DNA of 64,000 bases, taken from positions 1 through 64,000 of the forward strand of contig NZ_JBNMNU010000002.1 in the NCBI RefSeq assembly GCF_051278035.1. Reading direction: 5' to 3'. Numbering within the stretch: position 1 is the first letter of the stretch; each line of letters begins with the position of its first letter. This stretch comes from Clostridium_AD sp051278035 (GTDB lineage Bacteria > Bacillota > Clostridia > Clostridiales > Clostridiaceae). A model generated the notes under the pieces. It did not search any database and was not told where the DNA came from. It worked only from the letters and a program-made list of their open reading frames with translations. The position numbers were made by a program, and so were the translations under genes. Of this stretch, positions 33,032 through 41,817 are shown piece after piece.

Positions 33032-33988
33032 ATGATTAAAGTTTGCAATGCATGTAAAAGTTTTTCGACAGAAAAAGTACTAAATAATGTTTCTTTTACA
33101 GTAGATAAAGGTGACATATATGGTGTAATTGGTCAAAGTGGAGCAGGAAAGTCCACACTCCTTAGATGCTTTAATGGCCTTGAAACCTATGACGAAGGTA
33201 CCATTAATATAATGGGAAAAGAGGTAAAGGAGCTAAGTTCAAAAGAACTTCGAGAGTTCAGAAAAAATGTAGGAATTATTTTTCAGAGTTTTAATCTTAT
33301 AAGTAGAAAAAATGTTTATGAAAACATATCATTCCCACTAGAGGTATGGGGAATGGATAAAATTTCTATTAAAAAAAGAGTAGATAGCTTAATAAATTTA
33401 GTAGGGCTAAGTGAGAAGGTAAATAGTAATATACGTGAACTTAGTGGAGGCCAGAAACAGAGAGTTGGAATTGCAAGAGCGCTTTCACTTAATCCGAAAA
33501 TACTACTTTGCGATGAAGCCACTTCTGCACTGGATCCAAAAACCACAAAATCTATATTGCAGCTTTTAAGAGATATCAATAACAAATTAAATATAACAAT
33601 TATTGTGGTAACTCATCAAATGGAGGTTGTTAAAGAGATTTGCAATAAATTCATTTTGCTCGAAGGTGGGGAAATTAAAAGTAGTGGAATTACCGATGAA
33701 TTATTCGTGAAGCCAACAAGCGAAATGAAAACACTTATGGGTGATGAAGAAGTGTTACCTATCACGCGTTATAACATTAAAATATTTTTCCCGAAGGAAA
33801 TTAGCCAAAATTGTTTAATCACATCCATAGCCAGAGAGCTTGACATAGACTTTTCAATAGTATGGGGAAGGCTTGAAAGATTTAGAGATAATGTAATGGG
33901 AAGTCTCATAATAAATGCAGGTGCGGAAAATAAGGATAGGATATTAAACTATTTGGATCAGAAGAGTATAGATTGGGAGGTGATATAA
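33032..33988 (+). CDS. metN: Methionine ABC transporter, ATP-binding protein
   Basis: Cytoplasmic ATPase subunit of the MetNIQ methionine importer. The 318 residues contain Walker A GQSGAGKST (about 34-42), signature LSGGQKQRVGIARAL, Walker B ILLCDEATSALD and the switch His in VVTHQM. A C-terminal NIL domain (about 245-318) is expected to bind methionine for feedback inhibition. The gene starts after AAAGGAGAAG and follows two SAM-I riboswitches that control the operon. It is followed directly by metI. Confidence 0.96.
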   Translation: MIKVCNACKSFSTEKVLNNVSFTVDKGDIYGVIGQSGAGKSTLLRCFNGLETYDEGTINIMGKEVKELSSKELREFRKNVGIIFQSFNLISRKNVYENISFPLEVWGMDKISIKKRVDSLINLVGLSEKVNSNIRELSGGQKQRVGIARALSLNPKILLCDEATSALDPKTTKSILQLLRDINNKLNITIIVVTHQMEVVKEICNKFILLEGGEIKSSGITDELFVKPTSEMKTLMGDEEVLPITRYNIKIFFPKEISQNCLITSIARELDIDFSIVWGRLERFRDNVMGSLIINAGAENKDRILNYLDQKSIDWEVI

Positions 33989-34633
33989 ATGCTATTTAAA
34001 GATGTATTATTGCCTGCACTTATAGATACTATGTATATGGTGACATTATCCACAATATTTGCAATAATTTTAGGATTTATTGCAGCGGTAGAGCTTATTA
34101 TAACGGGTCCTAAAGGTCTAAAACCAAATGCATTTATTTATAAAAGTTTAAATTTAGTAATAAATGTACTTAGGTCATTTCCATTTATTATACTAATGAT
34201 ATCTATATTCCCCTTAACTAAGATTATTGCCGGAACAACCATAGGTACGAATGCAGCTATAGTGCCACTAACCCTTGGAGCAGCACCTTTTGCTGCAAGA
34301 ATAATCGAAACTGCACTTTTAGAGGTAGACCTAGGCATCATTGAAGCTGCTAAATCTTTTGGTGCAAAAACACACCAAATTATATTTACAGTTATGGTAA
34401 AGGAGGCAATGCCTTCTATAGTGCTTGGAGTTACATTGACAATAATAAACATTATAGGGTACTCAGCTATGGCTGGGACAATAGGTGGAGGTGGCCTTGG
34501 TGATGTGGCTATAAAGTATGGATACTATAGATTTAAGACTGATATCATGATTTACACTGTTATTATATTAATTGCAGTTGTTCAAATAATTCAAGCCTTA
34601 GGAAACTTAATATACAGAAGAATGATTAAATAA
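33989..34633 (+). CDS. metI: Methionine ABC transporter, permease
   Basis: Membrane subunit of 214 residues with five hydrophobic helices. The ATPase-docking EAA loop is seen as IEAAKSFGAKTHQIIFTVMV, followed by the conserved MAGTIGGGGLGDVA. The start codon begins the base after the metN stop, with GGGAGGTG inside metN, so the genes are translationally coupled. Confidence 0.96.
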   Translation: MLFKDVLLPALIDTMYMVTLSTIFAIILGFIAAVELIITGPKGLKPNAFIYKSLNLVINVLRSFPFIILMISIFPLTKIIAGTTIGTNAAIVPLTLGAAPFAARIIETALLEVDLGIIEAAKSFGAKTHQIIFTVMVKEAMPSIVLGVTLTIINIIGYSAMAGTIGGGGLGDVAIKYGYYRFKTDIMIYTVIILIAVVQIIQALGNLIYRRMIK

Positions 34634-34742
34634 TATTTTAGAATGAGAGTATCTTAATGGCTTATAACTATTAAGTGAAATATAAAAGGGGAGAACAATG
34701 ATAATTGTTCTCTACCAAATTAAATAAGAGGGGGAAATTAAA

Positions 34743-35546
34743 ATGAAAAAAATATTAAGCGTATTATTAACAATAGTTGTAATCCTATCGGTAAGTGGTT
34801 GTGCAGCAAAAAAGGAAGCGGTTATATCTGATAAAAAAGTTATCAAAGTAGGTGCATCACCAGTACCTCATAAAGAAATATTAGAGGTTGTAAAGCCTCT
34901 ACTTGAAAAAGAAGGATATACTCTTGAAATAAAAGAATTTACTGATTATGTAACACCGAATACCGCACTAGCTGAAGGACAAATAGATGCTAATTTCTTT
35001 CAACATGTACCTTACTTAGAGTCTTTTAGTGAAGAAAGAGGTCTTGACCTTGACTATACTGTAAAGGTTCATATTGAACCTATGGGCCTATACTCTAGTA
35101 AATACAAAGAGCTTAGTGAATTAAAAGATGGAGATGAGATAGCTATTCCAAGTGATGCTACAAATGGAGCAAGAGCACTTAGAGTACTTGAAACAGCCGG
35201 ACTTATAAAATTAAAAGATGGAGATCTTATTTCTAAACTTGATATTACAGAAAATCTAAAGAATCTAAAAATAACAGAACTCGATGCTCCTCAACTTCCA
35301 AGGGTTTTAAACGATGTGGATGCAGCAGTTATAAATTCTAATTATGCAATAGAAGCAGACTTAAATCCAAATGAGGATTCACTAGCTATTGAAGCAGCAG
35401 ATTCGCCATATGCAAATGTACTTGCAGTTAAAAGTGAAGATAAAACTAAACCTTATATTGAGGCACTTTCAAAGGCATTAACTTCTCCAGAAGTTAAGAA
35501 ATTTATTGAAGATAAATATAAAGGAAATATAATTCCTGCATTTTAA
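34743..35546 (+). CDS. metQ: Methionine ABC transporter, substrate-binding lipoprotein
   Basis: A 267-residue NlpA/MetQ lipoprotein. The lipobox ends at the Cys of VSGCAAKK (about residue 20). Conserved stretches are KVGASPVPHKEILE, LAEGQIDANFFQHVPYLE and a DAAVINSNYA segment that lines the methionine pocket. It begins 109 bp after metI behind AGAGGGGG. It delivers methionine to MetI/MetN. Confidence 0.96.
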   Translation: MKKILSVLLTIVVILSVSGCAAKKEAVISDKKVIKVGASPVPHKEILEVVKPLLEKEGYTLEIKEFTDYVTPNTALAEGQIDANFFQHVPYLESFSEERGLDLDYTVKVHIEPMGLYSSKYKELSELKDGDEIAIPSDATNGARALRVLETAGLIKLKDGDLISKLDITENLKNLKITELDAPQLPRVLNDVDAAVINSNYAIEADLNPNEDSLAIEAADSPYANVLAVKSEDKTKPYIEALSKALTSPEVKKFIEDKYKGNIIPAF

Positions 35547-35615
35547 TATATACATAATTCATTCTATGTATAATATAAGTTGAAAATATATATACTGAGA
35601 TAGATGGGAAATAAC

Positions 35616-35672
35616 ATTAACAAAGTGTTAATACTATTTTATTAAAGAGGTAAATAATTCTATTTATAGAAT
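35616..35672 (+). promoter_or_regulatory. Two palindromes upstream of rubrerythrin
   Basis: ATTAACA-AAG-TGTTAAT at 35616-35632 and ATTCTAT-TT-ATAGAAT at 35657-35672. The second resembles a degenerate PerR-type operator, as expected for a peroxide-defence gene. The first could also be a weak hairpin ending metQ transcripts. Confidence 0.4.
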
Positions 35673-35720
35673 AAATACCATATATAGATTTTTCTCATTG
35701 AGAAAACAAGGAGGTATTTT

Positions 35721-36305
35721 ATGAAAACATTAAAAGGTACAAAAACAGCTGAAAATCTTATGAAATCATTCGCAGGTGAATCTCAAGCTAGAAATAGGTA
35801 CACCTATTATTCCTCAGTAGCAAAAAAAGAGGGATATATTCAGATATCTAATGTATTTACAGAAACAGCAGCTAATGAAAAAGAACATGCTGAAAGATTC
35901 TTTAAATTCTTAAGTTCAAGTTTAAATGGAGAAGTGGTAGAAATTAACGCTACATACCCTGTAGGCTTATCTGATACCAAATCGAATTTGTTATGGGCAG
36001 CAAATGGAGAAAAAGAAGAATGGTCAGAACTTTACCCAGCATTTGCAAAAGTTGCGGAAGAGGAAGGTTTTCCAGATGTCGCTTTTGTTTATAGAAAAAT
36101 TGTTGAGGTTGAAAAGCATCATGACGAAAGGTATAGACAACTTTTAAGCAGAGTAGAAAACAATACAGTATTCGAAAGAGAGACAGCAGTTATGTGGAAA
36201 TGTGACAACTGTGGGTATATATATGAGGGAACAAAAGCTCCGGAAGTTTGCCCAGCTTGTGCGCATCCCAAAGCATATTTTGAGGTATTAGCTGAAAATT
36301 ATTAA
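35721..36305 (+). CDS. rbr: Rubrerythrin
   Basis: Peroxide-reducing non-heme iron protein of 194 residues. The N-terminal four-helix di-iron domain has glutamate/histidine ligands in AGESQARNRY, ANEKEHAERFF, EEEGF and VEKHHDERY. The C-terminal rubredoxin-like domain (about 155-190) has CDNCGYIYEG and CPACAHP. It starts after AAGGAGG. It protects anaerobes from hydrogen peroxide, receiving electrons from rubredoxin or NADH-dependent partners. Confidence 0.97.
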   Translation: MKTLKGTKTAENLMKSFAGESQARNRYTYYSSVAKKEGYIQISNVFTETAANEKEHAERFFKFLSSSLNGEVVEINATYPVGLSDTKSNLLWAANGEKEEWSELYPAFAKVAEEEGFPDVAFVYRKIVEVEKHHDERYRQLLSRVENNTVFERETAVMWKCDNCGYIYEGTKAPEVCPACAHPKAYFEVLAENY

Positions 36306-36320
36306 TACAAAGTGAATATG

Positions 36321-36371
36321 TAAAAGAGAAATGGATTATTACAATATTGTAGTAATCCATTTCTCTTTTAT
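36321..36371. terminator. Bidirectional terminator between rbr and ecsC-like gene
   Basis: AAAAGAGAAATGGATTATTAC, loop, GTAGTAATCCATTTCTCTTTT form a near-perfect long hairpin. Confidence 0.92.
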
Positions 36372-37084
36372 TTGAATACTCGTAATCTATATGCATTAAG
36401 TGCTGTATCGTAAAGCTGATTCATTAATTTATAATTAGCAAATGCACCAACCACTAGTCCAATACCTGGTACAAGCTGTAACATTTTTGCCAAATCTATA
36501 TAATCCCTATATTCTTGCTGAAAAGTTTTCCAATCAAACGAGTTTACATCTGTGGGCAAATCTTTTGCATAACTATCCCAATTAGAAATTTGATCATAAA
36601 TTTCTAATCTTCTTTTGTCACTAGAAAATGCTAACTGAAAAATGTTCAAAATGTATAATCTTTCTTTATAATTGCTGACATCGAAACCATAAATACTAGC
36701 TATTTCAAATAAAAACTTTATTTTTAAACTTAAAAGAATAGGGAAGTCTGTAAGACCAACTAGAAGGCCAGAAGCTCCAGTGCCAGCTCCACTGGCAGTG
36801 GCAAGGGTTCTATAAAAATCAATGCTATTCTTCGCTAATTTTTCTCGCTCCTCTAGAGTCGCATTAGTTACCGGTTTTTTTGAAATATACTCAGAACCGG
36901 ATAGTACAGGTTTTACCATATTTTTAATTGAATCAGTGATAAAAGTTTGAATCTTATCAGGATACATGTTATTCATCTTGCTTTGTATGCCTTTAGTTAT
37001 TTCACTTGTAAATGATGGTTTTTTTTTCGTTTTTTCTTTCCATAGTAATAATTCTCTTAGTGCATTATCTTCATAATCGTTCAT
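36368..37084 (-). CDS. EcsC family protein
   Basis: A 238-residue protein with the features of the EcsC domain: a charged N-terminal helix, GLLVGLTDFPILLSLKIKFL in the middle and LVPGIGLVVGAFANYKLMNQ near the end. The role of the family is poorly defined; the founder is encoded with an ABC transporter in Bacillus subtilis. No transporter gene is adjacent here. The start follows AAGGAG on the minus strand. It is a single gene converging on rbr. Confidence 0.88.
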   Translation of the reverse strand: MNDYEDNALRELLLWKEKTKKKPSFTSEITKGIQSKMNNMYPDKIQTFITDSIKNMVKPVLSGSEYISKKPVTNATLEEREKLAKNSIDFYRTLATASGAGTGASGLLVGLTDFPILLSLKIKFLFEIASIYGFDVSNYKERLYILNIFQLAFSSDKRRLEIYDQISNWDSYAKDLPTDVNSFDWKTFQQEYRDYIDLAKMLQLVPGIGLVVGAFANYKLMNQLYDTALNAYRLRVFK

Positions 37085-37326
37085 AAATTAACTCCTTTAT
37101 AAAAATTACTAATTAACTATTTTGTATTTATTTATGGCGTACACAACAAAATTAACCGATGCTATAGTGTGCACTAAACTTTAGATTTTTATGTTAATTA
37201 TAACATAAATTTCAAGTAAAAAAATAAGTAGTGATATATTCGATTAATGCTTATTGATATTAATAAAAATGTATCCTCTTTCCATTATGATTAATAATAT
37301 TTATTTTTATAAGTAACGGAAATTGG

Positions 37327-37386
37327 TTGACAAACAGTGGATTTAAGCATAATATATACATATACTCACATGGGTATATGAGAATA
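37327..37386 (+). promoter_or_regulatory. arsR1 promoter and ArsR-type operator
   Basis: TTGACA (37327-37332), 17-bp spacer, TAATAT (37350-37355). CATATAC and GTATATG form an inverted repeat at 37359-37380 just after the -10, and GTATATGAGAATA (37374-37386) recurs with one change at the arsC promoter. Binding here would block transcription. Confidence 0.85.
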
Positions 37387-37421
37387 CAGTTATTCAATTA
37401 ATATATAAGGATGTGAAACTT

Positions 37422-37781
37422 ATGGAAAAACTAATGAATTTATTCAAAGTGATGTCTGATGAAACAAGGCTTAGAATATTAGTCTTGATATATCATAAGA
37501 AGCTCTGCGTATGCCAAATTCAAGGAATTTTACAAGAACCCCAACCTAAAATTTCAAAGCACCTAGGCAAACTTAGAGACATGGGCTTTGTAAAAGATGA
37601 AAGGCAGGAGAAATTTGTATATTACTACTTAGATATGGATAATGAACTTCTTAGAGAGATACTTACGAAAATAATCTCAAATTCAGCGGATTATATTAGG
37701 GTGCAAAAGGATATAGAGAATCTTCAAAAGGGTGATGAATACTTGGAAATGTTTAAGACTAAATGTGATTGCAATAATTAA
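37422..37781 (+). CDS. arsR: ArsR/SmtB-family repressor (first copy)
   Basis: A 119-residue winged-helix metalloid sensor. The likely As(III) site KLCVCQI (about 27-33) has two of the usual cysteines, and a C-terminal CDC pair may add ligands. The recognition helix is within QPKISKHLGKLRDMGFV. ATG 37422 is used, as GTG 37413 overlaps the AAGGATGTG site. The operator lies in its own promoter. The gene is followed 45 bp later by an ArsP-type permease, so it most likely senses trivalent arsenic compounds. Confidence 0.9.
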   Translation: MEKLMNLFKVMSDETRLRILVLIYHKKLCVCQIQGILQEPQPKISKHLGKLRDMGFVKDERQEKFVYYYLDMDNELLREILTKIISNSADYIRVQKDIENLQKGDEYLEMFKTKCDCNN

Positions 37782-37826
37782 TTTAACGAAATAATTTGTA
37801 AAATATTAAACAGGCAGGTGATAATA

Positions 37827-38843
37827 GTGAATGTAATAACACAAATATTTTCCTTTTTAAATGATGCGCTTTTAAAAATGACTTGGCTTTCTGATATTAT
37901 TAAGAGTCTTGTAGAAAATGTATTTGGACTGTCAATGCAAGAAAGATTAGGTGGTAGCGTACACTTTTTCATATATGATATTATAAAGATATTTATACTA
38001 TTATCAGTATTGATTTTTGCTATATCTTATGTTCAAAGTTATTTTCCACCAGAAAGAACAAAGAAACTTCTTGGAAATATCAAAGGAGTAAAGGGAAATA
38101 TACTAGGAGCATTACTAGGAACCATTACACCATTTTGTAGTTGTTCTAGTATTCCAATATTTATAGGTTTTACCTCAGCAGGATTACCTCTTGGAATAAC
38201 TTTTTCCTTTCTTATATCTTCACCACTGGTAGACTTAGCATCACTATTAATTTTAATGTCTTTCTTTGGTCCGAAAATCGCTATAGCATATGTAGTTGTA
38301 GGATTAATTTTAGCAGTTATTGGTGGAACTATTATAGATAAATTAGGGCTTGAAAAGTATGTAGAAGGTTATGTGAAAGAAATAGAAAATGTGGATGCAG
38401 AAGTAATTGAGCTTACAAGAAATGAGAGAATATATTATTCGAAACAGCAGGTTAAAGATGTTTTTCACAAGGTTTGGATATATGTTATAATCGGCGTAGG
38501 CATTGGCGCTGCAATTCATAACTGGATACCTCAGTCAATAATAGAGAATGTAGTTGGAAATAATAATCCATTTGCAGTACTACTGGCAACAGCAGTGGGC
38601 ATACCAATGTATGCGGATATATTCGGAACACTCCCAATAGCAGAAGCATTGTTTGGAAAAGGTGTAGGTATTGGTACAGTATTATCATTTATGATGGCTG
38701 TAACTGCTCTTTCACTTCCATCATTAATTATGCTTAGTAAAGTTGTTAAACCTAAATTATTAGCTATATTTGTTGCTATAGTTGCAACAGGTATAATTAT
38801 AATAGGATATCTATTTAATGCATTTTCATTCTTACTCGTTTAA
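37827..38843 (+). CDS. arsP: ArsP-family permease (DUF318)
   Basis: A 338-residue permease with about eight membrane helices. The conserved cysteine motif GTITPFCSCSSIPIFIGFTS (about 92-111) and the second half-repeat VGIPMYADIFGTLPIAEAL mark the ArsP_1/DUF318 family. Studied ArsP proteins export trivalent organoarsenicals. I use GTG 37827, 7 nt after AGGTG. Its position right after arsR supports an arsenic role, and a small CXXC protein follows. Some DUF318 relatives have other functions, so the substrate is inferred. Confidence 0.85.
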   Translation: MNVITQIFSFLNDALLKMTWLSDIIKSLVENVFGLSMQERLGGSVHFFIYDIIKIFILLSVLIFAISYVQSYFPPERTKKLLGNIKGVKGNILGALLGTITPFCSCSSIPIFIGFTSAGLPLGITFSFLISSPLVDLASLLILMSFFGPKIAIAYVVVGLILAVIGGTIIDKLGLEKYVEGYVKEIENVDAEVIELTRNERIYYSKQQVKDVFHKVWIYVIIGVGIGAAIHNWIPQSIIENVVGNNNPFAVLLATAVGIPMYADIFGTLPIAEALFGKGVGIGTVLSFMMAVTALSLPSLIMLSKVVKPKLLAIFVAIVATGIIIIGYLFNAFSFLLV

Positions 38844-38869
38844 AAAATAAATTTAAAAGGAGAAATATT

Positions 38870-39097
38870 ATGATAATTAAAGTTTTAGGTTCAGGATGTG
38901 CTAATTGTAAAAAATTAGAGGCAAACACAAAACAGGCAGTAGAGGAGTTAGGTATTGAGGCAACTATAGAAAAGGTTGAAGACTTTAAAAAAATCATGGC
39001 TTATGGAGTTATGAAAACGCCTGCTCTAGTAGTAGATGAAAAAGTAAAAATTATGGGTAGAGTACCATCATCTGAGGAAATTAAAAAATATTTATAA
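38870..39097 (+). CDS. Small thioredoxin-like CXXC protein
   Basis: A 75-residue redox protein. The active site is GCANCKK (Cys10-x2-Cys13), and the cis-proline loop is MKTPALVVDEKV. This matches the small 'redox-active disulfide protein 2' family, often encoded beside DUF318 permeases. It starts after AAAGGAGAA, 26 bp after arsP. It may reduce the permease cysteines or a thiol-bound arsenical; that is inference. Confidence 0.92.
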   Translation: MIIKVLGSGCANCKKLEANTKQAVEELGIEATIEKVEDFKKIMAYGVMKTPALVVDEKVKIMGRVPSSEEIKKYL

Positions 39098-39146
39098 TAG
39101 GCTTCTCTGGAAGATAAAACTACTTTATTAGTTGGATAATTTTAAC

Positions 39147-39172
39147 AAGGGTCTGATTCTTAGGCCCTTAAT
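39147..39172 (+). terminator. Weak terminator after arsR-arsP-trx
   Basis: AAGGGTCT and AGGCCCTT form an imperfect hairpin with only a short T stretch. Confidence 0.5.
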
Positions 39173-39260
39173 ACATGTATTACATATTATATTATTAAGA
39201 TATAACGATACAAGACAGTTGAACCTGTAATTTACAATAACAATAAATAAGGAGACTATA

Positions 39261-40439
39261 ATGGAAAATAAACGTAAAAATACTATGCTCATGACCTTGG
39301 CAATAATGTCATTCTTTGCCAATGGTGATAATTATGCTGTTGCACCATTACTAATTAATATCTCCAAGGATTTAAATCTAACAATAAGCACAGCTGCATT
39401 GTCAGTAACGGCTTATATGCTTACCTTTGGGATTTTCACAATTTTATTTGGACCACTAGGAGATAGGTATGGAAAAACTAAAATAATTAATATTGCAGCC
39501 TTTGGTACTGCTATATTCAGTATGCTAGGAGCATTTGCATTTAACTTACCTTCACTAATTTTATTTAGAGCTATGAATGGTGCCTTTGCTGCAGGTATAT
39601 TTCCTGTAACCATGGCACTTGTAGGTGAAAGTTATGATAATGCTAATAGGCAAAAATCCATAGGAAAGGTTATGGGACTTATGTTTCTAGGTGGAGCATC
39701 TGCTACAGCAATTGGTGGAGCCCTAGCATACTTTGGATCTTGGCGCGTCGTATACTTTATATATGGAGTAGCGGAACTTATAATGGCAGTTGCAATGCTT
39801 AAGATCTTACCAAAGAGCAGTGGAGTAATTGATAAGCTTGAATTTATAAGTGTTTACAAAATAGCTCTTTCTAATAAAAAGTTTGTAAGAGTTGTATCTA
39901 CCATAATGCTGGTCGGATTCAGTGTGTTTGGAAGCTTTACTTTTTCAGGAAAACTAGTACAATTGAGAACGGGTTATAATGTGTTTTATGTAGGACTTAT
40001 ATTAACTTTATTCGGTATAGCTACTGTAATTGGTGGTAGAAAAGCGCCAGCATTAAGAGCAAAATTAAAAGATAACTTTTTACTGTTTGCTGGAATATTA
40101 GGAGGCGCTTCACTATTAACGATAGCCTTTGCAAGTAATCCAATTATTATCGGAGTAGCACTTTTCGGATTCGGAATAGCATTTATATCTATGCAATCTA
40201 CACTAGTAATGACAGCTCAAGAAACTATGCCGAAATTAAGAGGAACAGCTATGTCGCTTGCTTCCTTTAATATGTTTGTAGGTGGAGCGATAGGAACAAT
40301 CATAAATGGCAAGGTAATAAGTGTAGGGAGTATTGGAACAGTATTTATAATTGCTGCAGTGACAATGCTTTTAGCAGGAACTATAGGAGCAATAGTAGTA
40401 AAAAGAATTAGTAATAGTAAAACTAGAATTACACTATAA
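39261..40439 (+). CDS. MFS transporter
   Basis: A 392-residue major-facilitator permease with 12 hydrophobic segments. The loop 2-3 motif GPLGDRYGKTK is clear (about 64-74). It resembles DHA1-type efflux proteins. The start follows AAGGAG. It is followed 21 bp later by a cysteine-peptidase-like gene that is probably in the same transcript. The substrate is not predictable. Confidence 0.9.
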   Translation: MENKRKNTMLMTLAIMSFFANGDNYAVAPLLINISKDLNLTISTAALSVTAYMLTFGIFTILFGPLGDRYGKTKIINIAAFGTAIFSMLGAFAFNLPSLILFRAMNGAFAAGIFPVTMALVGESYDNANRQKSIGKVMGLMFLGGASATAIGGALAYFGSWRVVYFIYGVAELIMAVAMLKILPKSSGVIDKLEFISVYKIALSNKKFVRVVSTIMLVGFSVFGSFTFSGKLVQLRTGYNVFYVGLILTLFGIATVIGGRKAPALRAKLKDNFLLFAGILGGASLLTIAFASNPIIIGVALFGFGIAFISMQSTLVMTAQETMPKLRGTAMSLASFNMFVGGAIGTIINGKVISVGSIGTVFIIAAVTMLLAGTIGAIVVKRISNSKTRITL

Positions 40440-40460
40440 TAGTAGAGAGGAGATGGGTTT

Positions 40461-41096
40461 ATGAATATAGTGTCTTTGTCTAATCTAGATTTATTTAGGG
40501 TAGTAGATAGATATACACATAAACCATGTTATGGTTACCACCAAGAATGTTATGCTACAGAGTGGCAACGTCTATCGGGATGCGGACCGTCTGCAGCCAC
40601 AAATATTATTGCTTATTTAATTCAAACAAGGACCACTTTGATACTCGAACATAGCTTTGGTAACAAAGAAAACTGTTTGCCAGCAATGGAAGAAATTTGG
40701 GAGTATGTTACCCCTACAACAAAAGGGATACCAACAACTAAAATGTTTTATGAGGCTGTAATTTCTTATACACTAGCAAAAGGTCTGAATGTTGAATATG
40801 ATTATTGTGATATACCTGAAGATAAGGCTAACCGGCCTGAATTAGATAAAATAATAAAATTCATAAATGGTTCCTTATTAAAAAATGCGCCTATAGCCTT
40901 TTTGAATTTATGTAATGGTCAGGTGAAAAACTTTGCGCCTTGGCATTGGGTAACAATAATTTCTCTTGAGTATGAAGATGATGGAACAAGTGTGTTTGTA
41001 AACATTTTGGATGAAGGTCAGATTAAAAGAATAGATCTTAAATTATGGTACAATACAACAACGCTGGGCGGGGGATTTGTATATTTTACGTGGTAA
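40461..41096 (+). CDS. Papain/C39-like cysteine peptidase-fold protein
   Basis: A 211-residue protein with the landmarks of a C39-like peptidase: GCGPSAATNIIAYL with the candidate nucleophile Cys41, and APWHWVTII with the candidate base His162, followed by NILDEGQ with an Asp as possible third member. No signal peptide, so cytoplasmic. Two further cysteines lie near the start (CYGYHQEC). It is adjacent to an MFS permease. The substrate is unknown; peptide cleavage, amide hydrolysis or thiol transfer are possible. Confidence 0.65.
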   Translation: MNIVSLSNLDLFRVVDRYTHKPCYGYHQECYATEWQRLSGCGPSAATNIIAYLIQTRTTLILEHSFGNKENCLPAMEEIWEYVTPTTKGIPTTKMFYEAVISYTLAKGLNVEYDYCDIPEDKANRPELDKIIKFINGSLLKNAPIAFLNLCNGQVKNFAPWHWVTIISLEYEDDGTSVFVNILDEGQIKRIDLKLWYNTTTLGGGFVYFTW

Positions 41097-41129
41097 GTAC
41101 TTTTATAAAACTATTGTTAGTTTAGATTT

Positions 41130-41180
41130 AAAAGCTATGAATTTTAGGGTTAACACCTGAATTTCATAGCTTTCATTTGT
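41130..41180 (+). terminator. Terminator after C39-like gene
   Basis: AAAGCTATGAA, long loop, TTTCATAGCTTT, then a T-rich tail. Confidence 0.75.
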
Positions 41181-41280
41181 TTTGATACAGAACTTTGAAA
41201 TTATCTATGTATAAAAATATAATACAATTCATAAATTTATATAAATGTGAAATCAAAATTATAATAGGAGAGTGCTTTTG

Positions 41281-41817
41281 ATGGACGAAAAAAAGAATGT
41301 AAAGTCTTCTAAAAATATGGGTAAAATAATTGTACCTATACTTATAGTTGCGTTAATAGGAGCAATATGGTATTTTAAAAACTCTAATAAAACTCAAATT
41401 GTGGAAGAGGATAATACATCGTTCGCTCTAAACGTAACGGATAGTCTGGATATAGAAAAGCTTAAATCCTATGGACTACCAATTATGATCGATTTTGGTG
41501 CGGATTCTTGTGTTCCTTGTAAGGAAATGGCGCCTACTCTAGTGGAGCTTAATAAAGAGCTTCGTGGGAAAGTAATAATAAAGTTCGTTGACGTATGGAA
41601 GTATAAAAGTTTAGCAGATGGGTATCCAATTAGCGTAATTCCAACACAAGTTTTCTTCGACAAAGATGGTAAACCTTTTAAGCCAAAAGATCCAGATAAA
41701 TTGCAAATGAAAATGTATTCTTCTAAAAAAACAGATGAACATCTAATTACTGCTCATGAGGGTGGACTTACTAAGGATCAATTCATTAATGTGTTAAGGG
41801 AGATGGGTGTAGAATGA
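41281..41817 (+). CDS. Membrane-anchored thioredoxin-like protein
   Basis: A 178-residue protein with one N-terminal membrane helix (about 13-32) and an extracytoplasmic thioredoxin domain with active site DSCVPCKEM and cis-proline VIPTQVFF. ATG 41281 lies 10 nt after AGGAG. The last four bases overlap the ccdA start (ATGA), so the products are made together. CcdA would pass electrons from cytoplasmic thioredoxin to this protein outside the membrane. Confidence 0.9.
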   Translation: MDEKKNVKSSKNMGKIIVPILIVALIGAIWYFKNSNKTQIVEEDNTSFALNVTDSLDIEKLKSYGLPIMIDFGADSCVPCKEMAPTLVELNKELRGKVIIKFVDVWKYKSLADGYPISVIPTQVFFDKDGKPFKPKDPDKLQMKMYSSKKTDEHLITAHEGGLTKDQFINVLREMGVE

